DNA of 6,838 nucleotides, taken from assembly GCA_017613475.1 (NCBI GenBank), contig JAGADT010000003.1:1-6838 (forward strand), given 5' to 3'. Below the pieces are notes generated by a model. The model was given only the letters and a program-made list of their open reading frames with translations. It did not search any database and was not told the origin of the DNA. Both the position numbers and the translations under genes were made by a program. Of the stretch, positions 1-5,112 are shown one piece after another. This DNA comes from Desulfovibrionaceae bacterium (GTDB lineage: Bacteria > Desulfobacterota > Desulfovibrionia > Desulfovibrionales > Desulfovibrionaceae). Each line of letters starts with the position of its first letter. Position 1 is the first letter of the stretch.

Positions 1-4
1 GGCG

Positions 5-2236
5 CTAATCGCGGCGGGGGCGCCTGTCGCGGCGTTCGCCTCCGCGGTGCTCGCGGTCCCGGTCTCCCCCGCGGTGTTCGCGCGGGCCGGAGGGGCGGGC
101 CGTCTGCTCAGGCGTCCAGGCTATGCCCTGCTCTTCCAGGAGCACAGCCTTGCGGCTGGCGCGGATGCGGTCGCCATTGATTTCAATGACCTTGACCACA
201 AAATCCTGGCCAAGCTGCACGGCGTCGGAAACATGCTCCACGCGGCCCACATCCAGCTGGGAAACATGCACCAGCGCCTCTACATTGGGCATCACTTCCA
301 CAATGGCGCCGATATCAAGGATCTTGCGGACCTTGGCCTTGTAGTTTTTGCCAAGCTCGGGGCGCTGGTCGTAGTAGAGCACCAGCTCGCGGGCCTTGCT
401 CAGGGCTTCCGCCGTGGGCGCGAAAATGGATACGCGGCCATCATCGTCAATATCCACGGAAGCGCCCGTGGCCGAAGTGATGGCCTTGATGTTCTTGCCG
501 CCGGGGCCGATGATCATGCGGATGACTTCCGGATTGACCATGACTTCTTCATGCTGGGGCGCGTAGGGAGAGAGCTGCTCGCGCGGCGCGGGCAGAGCCT
601 CGGCCATCACGCCAAGGATGTGCATGCGGGCGTCGTGGGCCTGGCGCATGGCGCGGCGCATGACTTCCGTGGGCAGGCCCGTGATCTTGATATCCATCTG
701 CACGGCGGTGACGCCTTCGGCGGTGCCGGCGATCTTAAAGTCCATGTCGCCCAGGGCGTCTTCATCGCCAAGGATGTCGGTCAGGACCACGTAATTGTCG
801 CCGTCCTTGATCAGCCCCATGGCCACGCCGGCCACAGGCGCCTTGATCGGGATGCCGGCATCCATCAGCGACATGCAGCCGCCGCAGACCGCAGCCATGG
901 AGGAGGAGCCGTTGGATTCCAGCGTATCGGCCACCACGCGCACGGTGAACGGGAAGGCATCAACAGCCGGCAGGATGGGCCGCAGGGCTTTTTCCGCCAG
1001 GGCGCCATGGCCGATTTCGCGGCGGGACAGGCGGACAGGCTTGACCTCGCCCACGGTGAAGGGCGGGAAATTGTAGTGGAGCATGAAATACTTGGTCACG
1101 TCGCCGGTAAGGCCATCCACGCGCTGGTTGTCTGCGGAGCTGCCCAGGGTCGTAACGCACAGGGACTGCGTTTCGCCGCGGGTAAAGAGCGCGGAGCCGT
1201 GGGCGCGGGGCAGGAAGCCGGGCTCAATGGCGATGGGGCGGACCGTTTTGGTATCGCGGCCGTCGATGCGGATGCCTTCTTCAAGGATGCGGCTGCGGAC
1301 AACCTTTTTCTCCACGGCCGTGATCATATCAGCCGCAGGGGCCAGGCGCTCCGGCGTTTCCGCAAAGGCGGGGTCGGCGTTCAGCGCCTCCATGACCTTG
1401 TCTTTCACAGCCTTGCGGGCGTCCTTGCGCTCCAGCTTGCCGGGAATGCGCATGGCCTCGGCCACGCCCGCTTCCAGGGCAAGCTGCTCCACCTTTTCCA
1501 TAAGCTCCGTATCGTCCGCCGGCGAAGTGAAGGACATCTTTTCCTTCCCCGCCAGCTCGCGCAGCTTTTCCTGCGCTTCGATCAGGGGCTGGACTTCTTT
1601 GCGGCCCCATTCCAGGGCGTCAATAATCACGTCTTCGGGCACAAATTCCGCCTCGCCCTCAACCATGGTCAGCGCGTCGCGGGAAGCGGCGAAGACGATG
1701 TTCAGATCGCTTTTCGCCATCTGGTCCATGGTGGGGTTGAGCACAAAGTTGCCGTCCACGCGGCCGATGCGGCCGCCGGCAACCGGCCCTTCAAAAGGCA
1801 GCGGAGAAAGCATGATGGCCGCGGAAGCGCCCGTGATGGAAAGGATATCCGGCTCGTTCTGCTGGTCGGAGGAGATGACCGTGGCCAGCACCTGCACATC
1901 TTCCTGAAGCCCCTTGGGGAAAAGCGGGCGGATGGGGCGGTCGATCAGGCGGGAAACCAGCGTTTCGCGCTCGGAAGGGCGCCCGATCTCGCGGCGGAAA
2001 AAGCTGCCGGGGATGCGGCCGGCGGCGTACATGCGCTCGGAATACTCCACCGTCAGCGGGAAAAAGCCCCTGTCTGCCTCAAGGGGCTGGGAGCAGACCG
2101 TAACAAGCACAACCGTATCGCCGCAGCGCACCGTTACAGAGCCATGCGCCTGCGTGGCGATATGGCCTGTTTCAATGGTGACATCCTTGCCGTTTACAGA
2201 AACCGTAACATTCGACGGATCTTTCCTGAAACTCAT
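5..2236 (-). CDS. pnp: Polynucleotide phosphorylase (PNPase), 743 aa
   Basis: PNPase is a cytoplasmic 3'-to-5' phosphorolytic exoribonuclease that releases nucleoside diphosphates, acts in mRNA decay, and can add 3' tails in reverse. Both RNase PH cores are visible: the first carries FFRREIGRP (79-87) and a LIDRPIRPLFP block (97-107), the second RREIGHGALAEKAL (405-418). The catalytic block DILGDEDALGDMDFK (487-501) supplies D493, D499 and K501, matching E. coli D486, D492 and K494. An all-helical linker lies near 240-325. A KH domain with the GPGG loop (577-580) and an S1 domain (about 629-699) follow. The last 35 or so residues form an Arg/Gly/Asp-rich tail with EHRGG twice. Length is slightly above the usual 700-710 because of this tail. 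The ATG start is supported by AAAGGA at 2244-2249, 7 nt upstream. Stop is TAG. It is the last gene seen of the truB-rpsO-pnp cluster. Family assignment is essentially certain. Confidence 0.98.
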   Translation of the reverse strand: MSFRKDPSNVTVSVNGKDVTIETGHIATQAHGSVTVRCGDTVVLVTVCSQPLEADRGFFPLTVEYSERMYAAGRIPGSFFRREIGRPSERETLVSRLIDRPIRPLFPKGLQEDVQVLATVISSDQQNEPDILSITGASAAIMLSPLPFEGPVAGGRIGRVDGNFVLNPTMDQMAKSDLNIVFAASRDALTMVEGEAEFVPEDVIIDALEWGRKEVQPLIEAQEKLRELAGKEKMSFTSPADDTELMEKVEQLALEAGVAEAMRIPGKLERKDARKAVKDKVMEALNADPAFAETPERLAPAADMITAVEKKVVRSRILEEGIRIDGRDTKTVRPIAIEPGFLPRAHGSALFTRGETQSLCVTTLGSSADNQRVDGLTGDVTKYFMLHYNFPPFTVGEVKPVRLSRREIGHGALAEKALRPILPAVDAFPFTVRVVADTLESNGSSSMAAVCGGCMSLMDAGIPIKAPVAGVAMGLIKDGDNYVVLTDILGDEDALGDMDFKIAGTAEGVTAVQMDIKITGLPTEVMRRAMRQAHDARMHILGVMAEALPAPREQLSPYAPQHEEVMVNPEVIRMIIGPGGKNIKAITSATGASVDIDDDGRVSIFAPTAEALSKARELVLYYDQRPELGKNYKAKVRKILDIGAIVEVMPNVEALVHVSQLDVGRVEHVSDAVQLGQDFVVKVIEINGDRIRASRKAVLLEEQGIAWTPEQTARPSGPREHRGGDRDREHRGGERRDRRPRRD

Positions 2237-2306
2237 TCACAAATCCTTTCTAATAAGCTTATCCCGCCCATGGGGGCAGGAGGCGGACGGCATGAAAGCC
2301 CGCCCC

Positions 2307-2335
2307 AGGATACAAGAGGCAGGGCAGCGCCTCAA
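2307..2335 (-). promoter_or_regulatory. Candidate promoter for pnp
   Basis: On the minus strand TTGAGG (2335-2330) and TATCCT (2312-2307) are separated by exactly 17 nt. They match the sigma-70 -35 and -10 hexamers at 4 of 6 positions each. A start here would give a leader of about 65 nt before the pnp ATG. That leader contains a CCGCC...GGCGG stem and the 10-bp palindrome ATAAGCTTAT (2253-2262). The position downstream of the terminator-like hairpins fits an independent pnp promoter. This is a motif call only, and such matches also occur by chance. Confidence 0.3.
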
Positions 2336-2387
2336 AAACAACGCATGTCACCACGCTTTTCACATCTCCTGAAGGAGACTCCGCGCG

Positions 2388-2416
2388 AAAAACCGGCAGC
2401 ATCGCCGCTTTTATCC
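2388..2416. terminator. Terminator-like hairpin, readable in both directions
   Basis: The stem CGGC (2394-2397) pairs with GCCG (2404-2407) across the loop AGCATC. It is flanked by AAAAA (2388-2392) on the left and CTTTTATCC on the right. Each strand therefore reads a GC stem followed by T residues. The stem is only 4 bp, so strength is doubtful. Confidence 0.3.
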
Positions 2417-2423
2417 AGATACG

Positions 2424-2436
2424 TGAGCAAAGCTCA
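2424..2436. other. Small hairpin nested in the first repeat pair
   Basis: TGAGC-AAA-GCTCA is a perfect 5-bp stem with a 3-nt loop. It lies between the two arms of the 11-bp inverted repeat (2406-2416 and 2456-2466), so one transcript could fold into a long outer stem capped by this hairpin. Confidence 0.4.
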
Positions 2437-2455
2437 TGCCCTTAGCCCAACGATA

Positions 2456-2482
2456 GGATAAAAGCGCCTTGCGCCCGGCGCT
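2456..2482 (-). terminator. Terminator-like hairpin in the pnp leader region
   Basis: On the minus strand AGCGCC (2482-2477) pairs with GGCGCT (2468-2463) over an 8-nt loop, and the T-run TTTTATCC begins at the base of the stem. The 6-bp GC-rich stem plus T-run fits a weak rho-independent terminator facing the same way as rpsO and pnp. Confidence 0.35.
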
Positions 2483-2536
2483 CCGCGTGGACCCCCCTTG
2501 CAGAAGGATGACGCTGCCAAACAAAAACAAGGGAAA

Positions 2537-2565
2537 CCTTCTTCAGCCATAAGGCTCAAAGAAGG
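2537..2565. other. Strong interrupted stem-loop (7 + 4 bp)
   Basis: CCTTCTT (2537-2543) pairs with AAGAAGG (2559-2565). Inside, AGCC (2545-2548) pairs with GGCT (2553-2556) around the tetraloop ATAA, with a small C / CA internal loop. Either strand could form it. In the minus-strand rpsO-pnp transcript it would be an 11-bp stem, a plausible RNase III-like processing site or stability element. No such role can be shown from sequence alone. Confidence 0.45.
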
Positions 2566-2572
2566 CGCCCTG

Positions 2573-2604
2573 AAAAAAGCCGGGGGGCAATGCCCCTTTT
2601 ATCC
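2573..2604. terminator. Terminator-like hairpin, readable in both directions
   Basis: The 13-nt dyad GGGGCAATGCCCC (2584-2596) forms a GGGG/CCCC stem over a 5-nt loop. On the plus strand TTTTATCC follows it immediately. On the minus strand the stem is followed after CCGGC by six T residues (2578-2573). A second exact copy of the 13-mer at 2629-2641 lacks the T-run. Confidence 0.4.
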
Positions 2605-2662
2605 AAGCGCATGCGCGGCATTTTTCCAGGGGCAATGCCCCGGCCGCCGTTCGCTGAACTTG

Positions 2663-2682
2663 AATAAAAGCGGCAGCGCCGC
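2663..2682 (-). terminator. Probable rho-independent terminator of rpsO
   Basis: Read on the minus strand, GCGGC-GCT-GCCGC (2682-2670) is a perfect 5-bp GC stem with a 3-nt loop, followed at once by TTTTATT (2669-2663). It begins about 34 nt after the rpsO stop codon, the expected place. It may be partial, letting some transcription continue into pnp. Confidence 0.5.
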
Positions 2683-2715
2683 CCCGGCAGAAAGGAACCT
2701 TTCCTGCGGAAGCGG

Positions 2716-2985
2716 TTACTTGCGCAGGCCAAGCTTTTCAATCAGCGCGCGGTAGCGCTGGATATCGCGGCTCTTTAAGTAATTGAGCAGCTTACGGCGC
2801 TGGCCAACAAGCTTGAGCAGGCCCTGGCGGGAGTGGAAGTCCTTCTTGTGGACCTTAAAATGTTCCGTCAGGCCTTCAATGCGCGCGGTAAGCAGGGCCA
2901 CCTGCACTTCGGGGGAACCGGTGTCGCCCTCATGCTTGGCGTGAGCTTCAATAACCGACTTTTTCTGTTCAGGATCCATTACCAC
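2716..2985 (-). CDS. rpsO: 30S ribosomal protein S15, 89 aa
   Basis: S15 is a primary 16S rRNA-binding protein of the small-subunit platform and forms part of a bridge to the large subunit. The signature is clear: DTGSPEVQVALLTARI (21-36) and HKKDFHSR (46-53) leading into GLLKLVGQRRKLLNYL (55-70), the conserved rRNA-contacting helices. The length of 89 aa is standard. The start is taken as GTG (2985-2983) because AGGAG (2996-2992) lies 6 nt upstream of it. The internal ATG at 2979, two codons later, would have a 12-nt spacer and give 87 aa. It lies 27 nt after the truB stop, so the two are probably co-transcribed, and a terminator-like hairpin follows. E. coli S15 represses its own translation through an mRNA pseudoknot; I cannot identify an equivalent here. 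Confidence 0.97.
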   Translation of the reverse strand: MVMDPEQKKSVIEAHAKHEGDTGSPEVQVALLTARIEGLTEHFKVHKKDFHSRQGLLKLVGQRRKLLNYLKSRDIQRYRALIEKLGLRK

Positions 2986-3012
2986 AGCGAACTCCTTTTG
3001 AGCGGGTTCAGG

Positions 3013-3945
3013 TTAAGCCCAAAGTCCCCGGAGGACAGTCCAGACGCGGGCGCTGCCGCAGAGCGCGGCTTTTGCAAGCGCCAGGGGAGCGCCGTCCGCG
3101 GCAAGGAGAACGGCTTTTGCGTCGGGAGCCCAGTCCCGTCCGCCAAAGCGTTCAGCCGCAAGGGGCGTTCCGTTTTTCACCGCGCGCTCGTCTTGTAAGG
3201 AGACGCGCAGCTGGGGCCACTCTGGCAGGGCTGCCGTTAAGGGAATCACTTTTTCATAAAGCAATTCCGGCTCGGCAAGCAGCGCATCCAGAGGCGCCGC
3301 GCTGTCCAGTCCAAAGGGATGGCTATACTCCCGGATCAGTTCCGTGAGCACGGCTCCGCACGATAACCGCGTCCCCAAGCTGTGGGCCAGGGATCGGATG
3401 TACGTGCCGGAACTGCACACTACCCGGAAGGCTGCACGCGGAAGGTCCACCCAAAGGACCTCCGCGCGCGAAATTTGCACCGTCTTGAATTTTTCCGGTG
3501 TTTCTTTTCCTGCGCGGGCAAGGCTGTACAGCGCCCTGCCCTCGTGCTTGGCCGCGGAATACGGGGGAACAGCCTGCTCGCTCTCGCCCACCCAGGAGGC
3601 AAGCTCCGCGCGGAGGGCGGCTTCAAACCCGGCGTTTTCCAGCACCAGGCGGCGCATGTCCTCCCCTGAAAGCGAGGACGTCACGGCGCCGTCATCATCC
3701 CAGGTATCCGTGGAGCGGCCAAACTCCACAACAGCCTTGTACGTCTTCGTGCCGCCGGACATCAGGTAGCCGGAAAGCTTTGTTGCCTGCCCAAGCAGGA
3801 CCAGCAAAACGCCCTGCGCCATGGGGTCCAGCGTGCCCGCATGGCCTATTTTGCGCTGGCCCAGCCGCTTCAGGCGGTTGGTGCACTGCGCTGAGGAAAG
3901 GCCGCGGGGCTTGTTGACAACCAGAAGACCATTCAGCTGTTCCAT
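3013..3945 (-). CDS. truB: tRNA pseudouridine(55) synthase TruB, 310 aa
   Basis: TruB isomerises uridine-55 to pseudouridine in the T-loop of tRNAs and also acts as a tRNA chaperone. The catalytic motif GHAGTLDPMAQGVL (34-47) contains the nucleophile D40. KTYKAVVEFG (67-76), YSAAKHEGRALYSLARAG (129-146) and CSSGTYIRSLAHSLG (177-191) are the other family blocks. The length of 310 aa matches bacterial TruB, with a C-terminal extension after about residue 240. The ATG start at 3945 is the only reasonable one, since an in-frame stop lies five codons upstream. No Shine-Dalgarno motif precedes it: the 12 nt before ATG read ACACTTCTCCTT. It heads the visible truB-rpsO-pnp cluster. In many bacteria infB and rbfA precede truB, but here the upstream neighbour is divergent. 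Confidence 0.97.
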   Translation of the reverse strand: MEQLNGLLVVNKPRGLSSAQCTNRLKRLGQRKIGHAGTLDPMAQGVLLVLLGQATKLSGYLMSGGTKTYKAVVEFGRSTDTWDDDGAVTSSLSGEDMRRLVLENAGFEAALRAELASWVGESEQAVPPYSAAKHEGRALYSLARAGKETPEKFKTVQISRAEVLWVDLPRAAFRVVCSSGTYIRSLAHSLGTRLSCGAVLTELIREYSHPFGLDSAAPLDALLAEPELLYEKVIPLTAALPEWPQLRVSLQDERAVKNGTPLAAERFGGRDWAPDAKAVLLAADGAPLALAKAALCGSARVWTVLRGLWA

Positions 3946-3966
3946 AAGGAGAAGTGTTTACCCTGT

Positions 3967-4131
3967 TCAGGGAAATACGTCCAGCGAAAAAAAGCCTTCT
4001 CCGCCGTTCTTTCCATGCAGTTGCGCTTTCTTCGCGTCTCGGCTACTCTGCGGCAAAATAAACGGGGCGGGGCCCACGAGGTTCAGTTCCGTCCGCCTGT
4101 CCGGGTACTTGTCCGCGGTGGTCAAGGCCAT
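3967..4131 (-). CDS. Possible small protein or gene remnant upstream of truB (54 aa)
   Basis: An ATG frame of 54 codons ends with TGA 21 nt before truB. The frame stays open 12 codons further upstream to a TGA at about 4169. Roughly 70% of codons end in G or C (my hand count is 39 of 54), as in the real genes here, and the residue mix looks protein-like (for example ALTTADKYPDRRTELNLVG near the N-terminus). I recognise no family or domain. The ATG has no good ribosome binding site. It could be a short gene co-transcribed with truB, the tail of a decayed gene that once preceded truB, or chance in a G+C-rich divergent promoter region. Confidence 0.2.
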   Translation of the reverse strand: MALTTADKYPDRRTELNLVGPAPFILPQSSRDAKKAQLHGKNGGEGFFSLDVFP

Positions 4132-4176
4132 TTCCCACGGATAGGCGTTTTTTTCATACCGGAATCAGGGTCGCTC

Positions 4177-4347
4177 ATGGACAAATTTCAAAAGGAAGCG
4201 CTGCAGGTCAGCAAGGAAATCGTGGTCAAATTCATCGAAATCCAGCGGGTTTCGCCCAGCAATTTCGCCACTGTATTCCCCGCCGTCTACAATGTTGTTC
4301 TGGGCGTGCTGCAAAACAGCTCCCCATCTGAAGAGGAGAATGACTAA
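4177..4347 (+). CDS. Small helical protein, MucR N-terminal-like, 56 aa
   Basis: This short acidic protein begins MDKFQKEALQ. Its core (about residues 8-45) is a predicted helix pair of the pattern ALxVSKEIVxKFIExxRVSxxNFxxVFPAVYxVVLGVL. This resembles in length and spacing the N-terminal half of Ros/MucR regulators (LTxxIVxxxVxxNxVxxxELxxLIxxVYxAL), which mediates oligomerisation, but the C2H2 zinc finger is absent. That resemblance is my pattern reading, not a database match. Function is unknown. ATG 4177 is chosen because AGGG (4167-4170) lies 6 nt upstream; the same frame is open further upstream but with no better start. Its TAA overlaps the ubiE ATG by one base (TAATG), so translation is likely coupled. 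I believe similar short proteins occur in Desulfovibrio relatives. Confidence 0.8.
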   Translation: MDKFQKEALQVSKEIVVKFIEIQRVSPSNFATVFPAVYNVVLGVLQNSSPSEEEND

Positions 4348-5099
4348 TGCCCGCCGAAACGCAGAAGACGGAACAAAAACAGCCCCAGCCGGGCGAAAAA
4401 GCCGTTGCCGCCATGTTTGGAAGGATCGTGCGCTGGTACGATCCGCTCAACCGCCTGCTGAGCCTTGGGCTGGACCAGGGCTGGCGCGCCGTGCTGGCCC
4501 AGACGGCCCTGGCCGGCTTTGAAAACACCGCCGACCTCAGGGCGCTGGACCTTGCCGCGGGCACGCTCGACGTTTCCCTTGCCCTGCACGCAAGGCGCCC
4601 CGACGCGCACATTACCGCCATGGATTTCTGCCAGCCCATGCTGGAACGCGGGCGCGCCAAGCTGAAGACGCCGGCCCTTCAGGCGGCCATATCCACCGCC
4701 ACGGCCGACGCCAGGGCCCTGCCCCTGCCCGACGCCTCCTTCCATACCGTGACCATGGCCTTTGGCATCCGCAACATCGCCCCCCGCATCAAGGCCATGC
4801 GCGAGATGCACCGCGTGCTTATGCCCGGCGGGCGGGCCTGCATCCTTGAATTCGGCTCCGGCCGCCAGCGCATCTGGAAAGGCGTGTACAATTTCTACCT
4901 GGATTCCATCCTGCCGCTGATGGGCAAATTTTTCTCCGGCGACAGCGCCTATGCCTACCTGGCCCGCACCATCCGGGAATTTCCCACGGCTGACGAGCTG
5001 GCCGATGAGCTGCTGGAAGCCGGATTTGGCTCCGTCTACCACCTGCCGCTGACATCAGGCATCGTCCGCCTGCATGTGGCGGAAAAACGCGCGGAATAA
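4347..5099 (+). CDS. ubiE: UbiE/MenG-family quinone C-methyltransferase, 250 aa
   Basis: This SAM-dependent enzyme methylates the ring carbon of demethylmenaquinone (or the ubiquinone precursor), usually the last step of menaquinone synthesis, near the inner membrane. Family motifs appear in order: MFGRIVRWYDPLNRLLSLGLD (about 23-43), the SAM motif I ALDLAAGTLDVSLAL (about 65-79), a motif II-like AMDFCQPMLERGRAKL, DARALPLPDASFHTVTMAFGIRNI, HRVLMPGGRACILEFGSG, the C-terminal FYLDSILPLMGKFFSGDSAYAYLARTI... block, and the closing LTSGIVRLH. The usual GTG of motif I is GTL here, a variant I associate with desulfovibrios. AGAGGAG (4332-4338) sits 8 nt before ATG. If the host is a sulfate reducer that uses menaquinone, menG is the more apt name. 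Downstream birA begins 13 nt after the stop. Confidence 0.93.
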   Translation: MPAETQKTEQKQPQPGEKAVAAMFGRIVRWYDPLNRLLSLGLDQGWRAVLAQTALAGFENTADLRALDLAAGTLDVSLALHARRPDAHITAMDFCQPMLERGRAKLKTPALQAAISTATADARALPLPDASFHTVTMAFGIRNIAPRIKAMREMHRVLMPGGRACILEFGSGRQRIWKGVYNFYLDSILPLMGKFFSGDSAYAYLARTIREFPTADELADELLEAGFGSVYHLPLTSGIVRLHVAEKRAE

Positions 5100-5112
5100 G
5101 GTTTCAAACGCC

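Larger units (their letters stand above)
2394..2682. repeat. Four alternating copies of 'GC hairpin + CTTTTATYC' (REP/BIME-like)
   Basis: A GC-rich hairpin followed directly by CTTTTATCC (or CTTTTATTC) occurs four times. Copies are on plus at 2394-2416, on minus at 2482-2456, on plus at 2584-2604, and on minus at 2682-2662. Tails are CTTTTATCC, CTTTTATCC, CTTTTATCC and CTTTTATTC. Orientation alternates, so the copies form two tail-to-tail pairs about 90-100 nt long. In the first pair the tails form a perfect 11-bp inverted repeat, CGCTTTTATCC (2406-2416) with GGATAAAAGCG (2456-2466). Alternating orientation of short palindromic units between genes is the signature of REP/BIME clusters. The same sequence would also work as stacked rho-independent terminators. 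The hairpin stems differ, so only tail and architecture are shared. Confidence 0.5.
2237..2715. other. Long structured spacer between rpsO and pnp (479 bp)
   Basis: No convincing gene is present: open frames here lack ribosome binding sites and resemble no protein I know. The stretch holds many inverted repeats, listed separately: a terminator after rpsO, three more hairpins with T-runs, an 11-bp stem at 2537-2565, a TCTCC-TGAA-GGAGA hairpin at 2365-2378, the palindromes GCGCATGCGC (2607-2616) and ATAAGCTTAT (2253-2262), and a candidate pnp promoter. In E. coli the pnp leader is a hairpin cut by RNase III and then trimmed by PNPase as autoregulation. A comparable role for some stems here is inference. 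Confidence 0.7.

Noticed and set aside
1083..1907. 274-codon plus-strand frame inside pnp
   Set aside because: Ser/Arg/Ala-rich antisense shadow of pnp with no domain or translation signal.
47..2461. Open frame of 804 codons on the plus strand, antisense to pnp and running into its upstream spacer
   Set aside because: It mirrors pnp codons in a G+C-rich gene and gives a His/Ala/Gly/Asp-heavy product with no recognisable domain and no ribosome binding site. pnp on the other strand is certain.
2498..2755. 85-codon plus-strand frame across the rpsO-pnp spacer
   Set aside because: No ribosome binding site; overlaps the 3' end of rpsO and several hairpins; the residue pattern looks non-coding.
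4021..4049. TTGCGC-N17-TACTCT as a promoter for the small protein-ubiE-birA operon
   Set aside because: Only 3 of 6 matches in each hexamer, too weak to call, although a promoter must lie somewhere in this spacer.
3946..4061. AAGGAG followed by a GTG frame of 35 codons on the plus strand
   Set aside because: The spacer between AAGGAG and GTG is only about 2 nt and the product resembles nothing. The AAGGAG is probably incidental.
4141..4160. Run of seven T on the plus strand as a possible terminator
   Set aside because: No convincing GC-rich stem precedes it, and no gene ends just upstream on that strand.
4015..4176. Upstream in-frame extension of the 56-aa protein to ATG 4015
   Set aside because: The added residues are Arg-rich and unlike the conserved helical core, and ATG 4177 has a properly spaced AGGG.
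4344..5042. 232-codon minus-strand frame opposite ubiE
   Set aside because: Gly/His/Ala/Gln-rich antisense shadow; ubiE is unambiguous on the plus strand.
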